NCBI GenBank assembly: GCA_045600025.1
Contig: JAZRXC010000066.1
Location: forward strand, 1-6,698
From: UBA3774 sp045600025
Lineage (GTDB): Bacteria > Bacillota > Clostridia > Lachnospirales > Lachnospiraceae
Length of the DNA stretch: 6,698 nt
Direction of reading: 5' to 3'
A program made the translations under genes and the position numbers. The notes beneath the pieces are model-generated. The model did no database searches, was not told the origin of the DNA, and saw only the letters and a list, made by a program, of their open reading frames with translations. Below are positions 1-5,728 of the stretch, piece by piece (the first letter of the stretch is position 1; each line of letters starts with the position of its first letter).

Positions 1-2652
1 GACAAATGCTGTGTAGGAATAGGTAAATGCGTTGTTGTTAAAACTCAGGTATCTGCCGTCTTCGCCCTTGATTGTCCAGCCGTTGCCGGATCTCGCAAAG
101 GTGTATTCCCCTGCTCTATTGCCGCCGAGCGTGAAGATGAATGTCCCGTTTGCAAGGGATACGCTCTTCTCTGCGATGCATTCGGGGATATATTCGAGGT
201 CCGGTTCCTTGCAGCGGGTGCATTTGCCGTCCACGAAATTGTGGCCCAAAGCATCCGTGGGGGTATCTACATAGCTGTCGCCGCAGGCGCAGGTATGGGT
301 GGTGTAGCCTTTTTCGGTGCAAGTGGGATCGGTGACAACTTCAGCATAGTTGTGCTCATGCCCCTCCAGCGTCACTGTCAGCGTTACGGGAGCGAGTACT
401 GCGGACGCCGCAGGAGCGACCTTGGCCACGCGGGTGGTGTTGATGGTGCTGCCCACGTTCTTCGCCACGCATCGGATCTGCAGGCCGTTCATGGGATAGA
501 GCGCGGTGGTGGAATAGGTCTTAGCCGTAGCACCGCTGATATTCGTCCACGTCTTGCCGTCAGCGGAGGACTGCCACTGATAACTATTCGCCGTGCAGTC
601 GGCGGTAAGGCTCAGTGCATCGCCAACGGCTACACTCTTCACGCCGGTAATTGTTCCGGCTTTCGGTGCCGTCACAGTAAGGTTGTCGGAGAGGAACGCA
701 AGGCGCTTCACAACATAGGATATCAGATTATCCACATAATCCTGATATGTGTTTGTTTTCTTCTCTGTATACGCATAGCTTCCCGTACCCAATGTAGATG
801 TAGACGACACTTTGGTAGCATTGTATTCCGACTGATTGACATTCCAAACGGAATAATTCATATTGGCGGAATCACTGATCTGTGCAGCCTGACTGTCAAG
901 ATTGGCCGTTACACCGTCGAATGCATTGCGATACTCGTTATAAATTTCGTAAACACGCTGCATGAAATTCTCATGCATGCCCAAGTATTGCAGGAAAGAG
1001 GTATAGCCATTGATACTGTCAATGTACCAGCCATTCGCGGAACGCTGCATCTGCGTGCTGATGCCGCTGTGATCGTTTACGAATACGCGACCCAAAGCAT
1101 TGTCCAGATCCCATACAGGACCTGCTTTCAGTTTGTCTTGATCCGTAAGTCCATCACGGTGCATCAGGATACTACCGCAGATAATGTCGTGATTTTTATA
1201 AAATTCCTGAAGAAGATACAGCTTTGCCCAACTGTCGATATCCACGTACTTTAAGTAATCATCGGATTTTGTATCCATAACAGCATCCAGCATGGTCTGC
1301 ATCCAATCACGGATATCCTCCGTGGTAAGTCCTGCATCTACGGCATCATCCCCCACATTTTTAACTGTGATGACATTTTCCGATGATTTTGCCGGCAGAA
1401 GTCCATTGAGTGCAAAATACGGATCTTCTGCGTCAAGATTGTTGTCCAGTTCCAGAGCATAACCACCGTCAGGAGCATTATAATCCGATTTCGGCGTAAT
1501 CAGATAGTTGCCGTGATATTTGCCATTTATCCAGACATCAATATATTCGCTTTCAAGACCGATACCCAGTTCACAGGCAAGATCATAGCCGATTTTATTG
1601 CGGAGCAAAGAGCCGTCTGCATAATTCGCAAGGATCGACCACTTCTTTGCCTTTACGCCTTTAATAAAGCTGACACTATTCTTTTTATCAAATCGCTCTA
1701 TTCCTTTATCAGGGTCCTCTTCCTTATAAATTGTTATATTGTAAGGTTTTTTGCTGGGATTGCTGGATGTACCGGTAACGCCCCACGTCCAGTTTCCGCG
1801 ACCCTTCATGCTCATGTCGTAGTTGTCGCCGTCAAAGGAAACCACGCCATAGCAGGATGTCTCGTGGTTGCGATCCCCGTTCATGGCAGCGATTGTTCCA
1901 AGGCTTTCGTCGATGTTCAGGAACATTCCCTCCACGCCTTCCGAGCCTTGCATGGTTTTCACGGTATAGTTTGCGCTTCTGCCGCCCGCTGTAACCGTGT
2001 AGGTCAGGCTTTTACCGTTCGCGGGGATGGGCGCGGAACCGTTTTCATAGGCAGTGTCGCCGATGCGTATTTCCGTGCCTGCGGGCCAGTAAAGCTTCAG
2101 GCGCTCGGTATCAGCTGTTCCGGGAAGATACAAGGTACCCGTATAGCTGTTTCCGGACTTTTTGAAGTCGATGATGACGTAGCCGTCAAGACCGGCGGCA
2201 CCGTTTGCCGCTACGAAGAACGGAACACCCGTCGGTATGGCAGACGTCGATACCGTGACAGTAAGGTCACTTTCGATCTTGGTGATTCTGTAGGTGTTCT
2301 CCTGCTTCGTTTCAGAGGGGCCCTTGAGATTATTATACGTTCCGCTTGTGACGGCAACGGAGGTGAGCATATAACCGTCTTCAACGTCAACGCGGAAATT
2401 TATCTGACCTTCACCGCTCTTCGTCGGTTTGCCGGTGCCACTGTCAAGTGAAAGGGCATAGGAGCTGACGGCAGGCGTCTGCATGTAGTCCTGTGAAGCG
2501 TATACGGCTACCTTTGCATGCTCATCGCACTGGAAGGTCACAAGATATCCGTCTCCTTCAGGTACCTCTTCGGTGGATGCAAGAGCCGTCACCGGCAAGA
2601 GCGAGATGACCATGATCGCCGCTAATAATAAGCTTATAATACGTTTTTTCAT
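1..2652 (-). CDS. Secreted multidomain CotH kinase-like protein (3' end beyond window)
   Basis: The reading frame is open from ATG at 2652 to the left edge, giving 884 residues with no stop, so the carboxy terminus is missing. Residues 1-25 are a signal peptide: MKKR, a hydrophobic run, then a cleavage site after TALA. Residues 36-138 and about 145-225 look like small beta-rich modules. Residues about 243-655 match the CotH family: KGRGNWTW (283-290), KKPY (301-304), WSILANYADGSLLRNK (338-353), FYKNHD (484-489) and GPVWDLDNALG (511-521). D489 and D515/D517 are candidate catalytic or metal-binding residues. CotH proteins are atypical kinases known from spore coats and also found in secreted proteins of gut Clostridia. 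An Ig-like module follows (about 664-740, SYQWQSSADGKTW). Next is a Cys/His-rich module (765-814), then an unrecognised beta-rich start to the edge. AGAAAGGA at 2663-2670 is the ribosome binding site. Family assignment is firm; activity and substrate are unknown. Confidence 0.9.
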   Translation of the reverse strand, partial: MKKRIISLLLAAIMVISLLPVTALASTEEVPEGDGYLVTFQCDEHAKVAVYASQDYMQTPAVSSYALSLDSGTGKPTKSGEGQINFRVDVEDGYMLTSVAVTSGTYNNLKGPSETKQENTYRITKIESDLTVTVSTSAIPTGVPFFVAANGAAGLDGYVIIDFKKSGNSYTGTLYLPGTADTERLKLYWPAGTEIRIGDTAYENGSAPIPANGKSLTYTVTAGGRSANYTVKTMQGSEGVEGMFLNIDESLGTIAAMNGDRNHETSCYGVVSFDGDNYDMSMKGRGNWTWGVTGTSSNPSKKPYNITIYKEEDPDKGIERFDKKNSVSFIKGVKAKKWSILANYADGSLLRNKIGYDLACELGIGLESEYIDVWINGKYHGNYLITPKSDYNAPDGGYALELDNNLDAEDPYFALNGLLPAKSSENVITVKNVGDDAVDAGLTTEDIRDWMQTMLDAVMDTKSDDYLKYVDIDSWAKLYLLQEFYKNHDIICGSILMHRDGLTDQDKLKAGPVWDLDNALGRVFVNDHSGISTQMQRSANGWYIDSINGYTSFLQYLGMHENFMQRVYEIYNEYRNAFDGVTANLDSQAAQISDSANMNYSVWNVNQSEYNATKVSSTSTLGTGSYAYTEKKTNTYQDYVDNLISYVVKRLAFLSDNLTVTAPKAGTITGVKSVAVGDALSLTADCTANSYQWQSSADGKTWTNISGATAKTYSTTALYPMNGLQIRCVAKNVGSTINTTRVAKVAPAASAVLAPVTLTVTLEGHEHNYAEVVTDPTCTEKGYTTHTCACGDSYVDTPTDALGHNFVDGKCTRCKEPDLEYIPECIAEKSVSLANGTFIFTLGGNRAGEYTFARSGNGWTIKGEDGRYLSFNNNAFTYSYTAFV

Positions 2653-2743
2653 GGTTTGATTTTCCTTTCTGGAAATTGATTTATGTCCTCAGGCTTGTGC
2701 CTGCTTGTAAGAGATACTTGCGTTACCCGCCGGGGTCTCATCG

Positions 2744-2878
2744 TCACGACCTGCGCTCATTCGCTTCCTCGCAGGCTCGAAAGCTCATCCACTCCGTCGT
2801 TCCTCCTCTTCCATGCGCACCCGCTTCGCTGGGCTGCGCAAGGAGTTCACGGGGAATCAAAAAGACCGCAATACTCAT
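2744..2878 (-). CDS. Small leader ORF, 44 residues, unknown function
   Basis: The ORF begins with ATG at 2878 and ends with TGA at 2746-2744. AGGAGG at 2888-2893 lies 9 nt upstream, the strongest Shine-Dalgarno match on this side of the window. The product starts MSIAVFLIPRELLAQ and then turns hydrophilic and Arg/Glu-rich, ending in CEEANERRS. There is no recognisable domain and only a very short hydrophobic stretch. Much of its coding sequence overlaps the GC-rich inverted repeats, so its composition may reflect repeat DNA rather than selection on a protein. It lies between the promoter and the CotH-like gene, 91 nt upstream of it, so it could be a leader peptide. Translation is inferred only from the ribosome binding site. 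Confidence 0.4.
   Translation of the reverse strand: MSIAVFLIPRELLAQPSEAGAHGRGGTTEWMSFRACEEANERRS
2750..2775 (-). repeat. Inverted repeat CCTGCG / CGCAGG in leader
   Basis: The arms CCTGCG (2750-2755) and CGCAGG (2770-2775) are perfect 6-base complements separated by 14 bases. The repeat falls at the 3' end of the small leader ORF, and in RNA it would form a GC-rich stem. No T-run follows, so it is not an intrinsic terminator. Confidence 0.5.
2814..2840 (-). repeat. GC-rich hairpin with GCGAAGC tip
   Basis: TGCGCA (2814-2819) pairs with TGCGCA (2835-2840), and CCC (2820-2822) pairs with GGG (2831-2833), with one bulged base at 2834. On the minus strand the tip reads AGCGAAGC, containing GCGAAGC, known as an exceptionally stable mini-hairpin in DNA. 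The structure lies inside the small leader ORF. There is no T-run after it. Confidence 0.55.
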
Positions 2879-2893
2879 AGGCACAGTCCTCCT

Positions 2894-2917
2894 GTAAAGG
2901 GTATACTACTCCCTTAC
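2894..2917 (-). promoter_or_regulatory. Hairpin just upstream of the leader ORF ribosome binding site
   Basis: GTAAAGGG (2894-2901) and CCCTTAC (2911-2917) are complementary over GTAA/TTAC and GGG/CCC with one bulged base and a 9-base loop. On the transcript the stem ends one base or so before the AGGAGG site (2893-2888), so it could influence access of the ribosome to the leader ORF. Its role is inference. Confidence 0.4.
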
Positions 2918-2936
2918 CAAAACTTATACATAGTAA

Positions 2937-2964
2937 AGTATAGCGCATAGCGACGCTTTTTCAA
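2937..2964 (-). promoter_or_regulatory. Sigma-A-type promoter for the CotH-like gene leader
   Basis: Read on the minus strand, TTGAAA (2964-2959) and TATACT (2942-2937) are separated by 16 bases, each with a close match to the consensus. Predicted transcription start is near 2930. It is the best promoter between the tRNA terminator and the CotH-like gene. Confidence 0.65.
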
Positions 2965-3159
2965 TGGTTTGCGGGAAAATTTTCCTCTTCCTGTGCCATA
3001 TGCTCCGCGCTGAGAAAATCGCCTGACGAACGATGACACTGGGAGCAAATGCTCCATTATTTATACCTTTTTTGGCTTCCTCGGGCCTTGCGGTTTGGAA
3101 GTCGGGTGCTTCAACACGCCGTTTCTGAAATGCGTATCCTCAAATTTCTCGAAATAAAC
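2965..3159. other. Intergenic stretch without a supported gene
   Basis: Between the CotH-side promoter and the tRNA terminator I see no gene with credible coding signs. A short hairpin, GGAGC (3042-3046) and GCTCC (3051-3055) with loop AAAT, is followed on the plus strand by an AT-rich tract ending in TTTTTT (3068-3073). The gap before the T-run makes it a poor intrinsic terminator. Confidence 0.5.
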
Positions 3160-3208
3160 AAATAATCCGAACCCGTCTCCAACAAGGAAGATTTGGTTCG
3201 GATTATTT
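3160..3208 (-). terminator. Intrinsic terminator after tRNA-Leu
   Basis: AAATAATCCGAACC (3160-3173) and GGTTCGGATTATTT (3195-3208) form a perfect 14-bp stem around 21 bases that themselves can pair partly (TCT/AGA, CC/GG). On the minus strand the stem is followed by a T-rich tail (TATTTGTTTATTT). It begins 9 bases after the 3' end of the tRNA and ends the rpmF-tRNA block. The stem is symmetric enough that it might also act on plus-strand transcripts. Confidence 0.8.
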
Positions 3209-3216
3209 TGGTTTCG

Positions 3217-3300
3217 TGCAGTTGAAGGGACTTGAACCCTCACCCAAGTACATGGACATGAACCTGAATCATGCGCGTATGCCAATTCCGCCACAACTGC
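3217..3300 (-). tRNA. tRNA-Leu, anticodon CAG
   Basis: The 84-nt sequence folds as a class II tRNA. The acceptor arms GCAGTTG and CAACTGC pair perfectly with discriminator A, and the D stem is GCG/CGC. The anticodon stem is CATGA/TCATG with a seven-base loop TTCAGGT, giving anticodon CAG at 3266-3264, which reads CUG codons. The long variable arm of 15 nt contains CCA/TGG pairing, as expected for leucine. The T arm is GAGGG TTCAAGT CCCTT. The 3' CCA is not encoded; the bases after the discriminator are CGA, so CCA must be added enzymatically. The gene lies 45 nt downstream of rpmF on the same strand, and I see no separate promoter for it, so it is probably processed from an rpmF transcript. 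Confidence 0.95.
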
Positions 3301-3309
3301 AGATTACAA

Positions 3310-3329
3310 GGGGCTCTTCACAGAGCCCC
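3310..3329 (-). terminator. Hairpin between rpmF and tRNA-Leu, weak terminator or processing site
   Basis: GGGGCTCT (3310-3317) and AGAGCCCC (3322-3329) form a perfect 8-bp stem with a four-base loop. On the minus strand it is followed by TTGTAATC rather than a T-run, so termination should be inefficient. It may protect the rpmF mRNA 3' end or mark a cleavage point between the mRNA and the tRNA precursor. Confidence 0.5.
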
Positions 3330-3345
3330 AATTAGTCAAGCAAGA

Positions 3346-3528
3346 TTAGTTGTCCTGAGGAATAATCTCTCTCTTATTGTAAGCGCCACATGCCTTGCAT
3401 ACTCTGTGAGGTGCCATAAGGGCTCCGCACTTGCTGCACTTTACAAGGGTAGCTTCGGACATCTTCCAGTTAGCTCTGCGGCTATCTCTTCTTGCTTTTG
3501 ATGATTTATTTTTAGGACAAATTGACAT
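3346..3528 (-). CDS. rpmF: 50S ribosomal protein bL32
   Basis: This 60-residue protein is the large-subunit ribosomal protein bL32. The amino-terminal block PKNKSSKARRDSRRANWK is the family signature that binds 23S rRNA. Two CxxC pairs (C31/C34 in CSKCG and C44/C47 in CKACG) form the usual zinc ribbon, so this is the zinc-binding (C+) version rather than a cysteine-free paralogue. Length matches the family (about 56-62). GGAGG at 3538-3542 lies 9 nt before ATG. It has its own perfect-consensus promoter just after tkt and is followed by a hairpin and tRNA-Leu on the same strand, which fits a translation-related transcript. In many bacteria rpmF follows a DUF177/YceD gene; that partner is not here. 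Confidence 0.97.
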   Translation of the reverse strand: MSICPKNKSSKARRDSRRANWKMSEATLVKCSKCGALMAPHRVCKACGAYNKREIIPQDN

Positions 3529-3574
3529 AACTATTCGCCTCCATTTCTATCGTTCTCTAAAAACGTGCTTTTCG

Positions 3575-3603
3575 ATTATACCTATAGGAAATATCTTTGT
3601 CAA
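3575..3603 (-). promoter_or_regulatory. Perfect-consensus sigma-A promoter of rpmF
   Basis: On the minus strand TTGACA (3603-3598) and TATAAT (3580-3575) are separated by exactly 17 bases, a full consensus match at both boxes. Transcription should start near 3568, giving a leader of about 40 nt to rpmF. The -35 box lies only 8 nt beyond the tkt stop codon. Such strength suits a ribosomal protein and tRNA unit. Confidence 0.9.
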
Positions 3604-3611
3604 TAATTATT

Positions 3612-5591
3612 TTACAGGTTCTTTACAGTTTCTACTACATTATCAACCGTAAATCCGAATCTCTCAAATAATTGTGACTGCGGAGCGGACATACCGAATG
3701 CAGTCATGCCGATAACCGCGCCGTCAAGTCCGGTGTATTTTTCCCAACCGAATGTTGAAAGAGCCTCGATTGCAACACGCTTTCTGACTGACTTCGGAAG
3801 TACCTCTTCTTTGTAGCTGTCCGGCTGTTCTTCGAAAATTTGCGTGCACGGCATACTTACAACTCGCACATCGATTCCCTCTTCATAAAGCTTCTTCTTT
3901 GCATCTAATGCAAGTGAAACTTCCGAACCGGTAGCAATAAGAATCGCATCCGGAATAGCCTTCTCGCTGCCTGCCAGAATATATCCACCCTTAAGCGCCT
4001 TGTGTCCGTCATCAAGTACCGGCTTAAGATTCTGGCGTGTAAGAACAAGCATGGTGGGCTTATCCTTTGAAGTTGCTGCGATATACCAGGCTGCTGCGGT
4101 CTCCTGTGCGTCTGCGGGGCGAATAACATTGATGCCCGGCATTGCTCTGAAAGTTGCCAGCTGCTCTATAGGCTGATGAGTAGGACCATCTTCCCCGACA
4201 CCGATGCTGTCATGAGTCATAACATAGGTAACCGGCAGCTTCATAAGCGCTGCAAGTCTTGCCATCGGCTTAAGATAATCTGAGAATACAAAGAATGTAC
4301 CTACATAAGGCTTCATCTTATGGAGGGCAAGACCATTTGCGATTGCACCCATTGCAAGCTCACGTACACCGAAGTGCATGTTGCGTCCTGTATAATCTGT
4401 CTTTGAAAAATCTCCCTGGTCCTTCATGTAAGTCTTGTTTGAAGGCTCAAGGTCTGCCGATCCGCCCATAAGCGCGGGGTATATGTCTTTAAGCTTTTCT
4501 ATGCAGACATTGGATAAGTTGCGGCTGGCCGCCGGCTTATCAGGCATAGTCCAGTATGCTTCATCCGTAAGAAGTTCTTCGGCAACATCTTTGTTAAAGA
4601 TATTATCCCAGACTTCCTTCATCTGAGGATAGTTTTCAAAGTATTTCTCAAGCAGTTCCTGCCACTGAGCCTGCGCGGAAGCTCCGCGTGCGCCAAATCC
4701 GCGAACATAGTTATATACGTCTTCAGGAACATAGAACGGCTCGTCACTCTCCCACTCAAGGAAATGCTTGGTGGCAATAATGTTTTCATCACCTAAAGGC
4801 TCACCGTGTACCTTAGCCGTGCCTTGTCGTTCAGGACATCCGTAACCTATGGTCGTATGAACTACGATAAATGAAGGATGCTCGGTATCCGCCTTTGCTT
4901 CTTCTATGGCAGTTCCGATAGCTGCGATATCATTTCCGTCTGCAACATCCAGCACCTGGAAGCCGAAAGCCTTCATACGCATCGCAACGTCCTCGGTAAA
5001 TGCAATGTCCGTGCTGCCTTCTATACTGATTTTATTGCTATCATAGAGAATAATCAGCTTACCAAGTCCGAGCGTTCCCGCAAGAGAAAGAGCCTCAGAG
5101 GAAATACCTTCCATAAGACAACCGTCTCCGCAGATTGCAAATGTGTAATGATCTATAATCGGGAATCCGATTTTATTGAATATTGCTCCGAGATGTGCTT
5201 CCGCAGCAGCTATGCCGACAGACATACCGAGACCTGCGCCGAGTGGACCTGTTGTTGCCTCTACGCCATTTGTATGGCCATACTCCGGATGTCCGGGCGT
5301 GAGTGAATCGAGCTGTCTGAACTGCATAATGTCTTCTTTTGTAAGACCATAGCCGAAAAGATGAAGCAGCGAATACAGAAGTGCAGAGCCATGTCCTCCG
5401 GAAAGTAGGAATCTGTCTCTGTTAATCCATGTAGGATCTGACGGATTATGAGTCATATGGCGTGACCAAAGCTCATATGCCATAGGCGCTGCGCCAAGAG
5501 GAAGTCCGGGATGTCCGGAATTTGCTTTTTGTATAGCGTCAATTGACAGCACCCTGAGTGCGTTTATTGATTTAGTATCAAGAATATTCAC
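3612..5591 (-). CDS. tkt: Transketolase
   Basis: Transketolase moves two-carbon ketol units between sugar phosphates in the cytoplasmic pentose phosphate pathway, using thiamine diphosphate and a divalent metal. Numbered from the GTG start, the 659 residues match the usual full length (about 660). Conserved parts seen include H27 (SGHPG), H67 (GGHGS), H101 (PGHPEYGH), the thiamine diphosphate motif GDG 155-157 with E161 and N186, H263, GGSADL (377-382), and catalytic E412 in GVRELAMG. F434, F437, H461, D469, H473 and R520 sit at the numbers known for the E. coli enzyme, so activity is likely intact. GTG at 5591 is preferred because GGGAGGG (5597-5603) lies 5 nt upstream. The frame continues 32 codons further, but without ribosome binding site and across the promoter. 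No terminator is visible after the stop, so readthrough into rpmF is possible. Confidence 0.97.
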   Translation of the reverse strand: MNILDTKSINALRVLSIDAIQKANSGHPGLPLGAAPMAYELWSRHMTHNPSDPTWINRDRFLLSGGHGSALLYSLLHLFGYGLTKEDIMQFRQLDSLTPGHPEYGHTNGVEATTGPLGAGLGMSVGIAAAEAHLGAIFNKIGFPIIDHYTFAICGDGCLMEGISSEALSLAGTLGLGKLIILYDSNKISIEGSTDIAFTEDVAMRMKAFGFQVLDVADGNDIAAIGTAIEEAKADTEHPSFIVVHTTIGYGCPERQGTAKVHGEPLGDENIIATKHFLEWESDEPFYVPEDVYNYVRGFGARGASAQAQWQELLEKYFENYPQMKEVWDNIFNKDVAEELLTDEAYWTMPDKPAASRNLSNVCIEKLKDIYPALMGGSADLEPSNKTYMKDQGDFSKTDYTGRNMHFGVRELAMGAIANGLALHKMKPYVGTFFVFSDYLKPMARLAALMKLPVTYVMTHDSIGVGEDGPTHQPIEQLATFRAMPGINVIRPADAQETAAAWYIAATSKDKPTMLVLTRQNLKPVLDDGHKALKGGYILAGSEKAIPDAILIATGSEVSLALDAKKKLYEEGIDVRVVSMPCTQIFEEQPDSYKEEVLPKSVRKRVAIEALSTFGWEKYTGLDGAVIGMTAFGMSAPQSQLFERFGFTVDNVVETVKNL

Positions 5592-5596
5592 AATAG

Positions 5597-5603
5597 CCCT
5601 CCC
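5597..5603 (-). promoter_or_regulatory. Ribosome binding site that fixes the tkt GTG start
   Basis: GGGAGGG on the minus strand ends 5 nt before the GTG codon at 5591-5589. The in-frame upstream ATG codons (5687, 5624, 5612) have no such sequence, and the first lies upstream of the predicted promoter, which decides the start. Confidence 0.8.
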
Positions 5604-5623
5604 TGCTGCCATAATATGCAGCA
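5604..5623 (-). promoter_or_regulatory. Inverted repeat at the 5' end of the tkt transcript
   Basis: TGCTGC (5604-5609) and GCAGCA (5618-5623) are perfect complements around 8 bases. The repeat spans from about the predicted transcription start (near 5622) to the ribosome binding site. It could be a 5'-end stabilising hairpin or a protein-binding operator; neither is shown. Confidence 0.4.
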
Positions 5624-5628
5624 TGTCA

Positions 5629-5657
5629 ATTATATAGATAAATGTCGAAAAAATCAA
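5629..5657 (-). promoter_or_regulatory. Sigma-A promoter of tkt
   Basis: On the minus strand TTGATT (5657-5652) and TATAAT (5634-5629) are separated by 17 bases. Transcription would start near 5622, leaving a leader of about 30 nt before the GTG start. Confidence 0.75.
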
Positions 5658-5694
5658 CTTTTTCAATCTTTTGCAAGTCAATTTCATTCATTTG

Positions 5695-5703
5695 TGCTAT
5701 AAT
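5695..5703 (+). promoter_or_regulatory. Extended -10 promoter of the lipid kinase gene
   Basis: TGCTATAAT is a perfect TATAAT (5698-5703) with the TGn extension. The -35 position at 17 bases (AAGTCA, 5675-5680) is weak, which extended -10 promoters tolerate. Transcription would start near 5710, only about 19 nt before the start codon, with AGGAGG (5716-5721) in between. Confidence 0.65.
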
Positions 5704-5728
5704 ATGCTGGAATTAAGGAGGAAATATT

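Larger units (their letters stand above)
2653..2930 (-). other. Long structured 5' leader of the CotH-like gene
   Basis: If transcription starts about 7 nt after the -10 box at 2937-2942, the mRNA carries roughly 278 nt before the CotH-like start codon. This leader contains, in transcript order, a hairpin (2917-2894), an AGGAGG site and a 44-codon ORF (2878-2744), two GC-rich inverted repeats (2840-2814 and 2775-2750), and finally the AGAAAGGA ribosome binding site of the CotH-like gene. Positions about 2700-2860 are visibly richer in GC than the flanks. It resembles no riboswitch that I recognise. It may be a regulatory leader or an inserted dispersed repeat; the sequence alone does not decide. 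Confidence 0.5.

Noticed and set aside
241..1254. Long open frame (337 residues) on the plus strand
   Set aside because: It is antisense to the CotH-like gene, whose domains are clearly recognised, and its product has no family motif and an implausible mix of Cys, Arg and Ile.
1513..2451. Second long plus-strand open frame (312 residues)
   Set aside because: It is also antisense to the CotH-like gene, with no recognisable domain and no convincing ribosome binding site.
2676..2897. Plus-strand open frames over the leader
   Set aside because: They lie antisense to the leader, have no good ribosome binding site or promoter, and owe their openness to the GC-rich repeat.
2914..3057. Minus-strand open frame of 47 residues starting MEHLLPVSS
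   Set aside because: It has only a weak AAAGG upstream, its frame crosses the promoter of the CotH-like gene, and the product is merely basic with no recognisable motif.
3042..3073. Possible plus-strand terminator (GGAGC/GCTCC hairpin then T-run)
   Set aside because: The stem is only 5 bp and the T-run starts more than 10 bases after it, with no plus-strand gene to terminate.
3061..3294. Minus-strand open frame of 77 residues
   Set aside because: It runs through the tRNA-Leu gene and its terminator, so the frame is a by-product of those RNA features.
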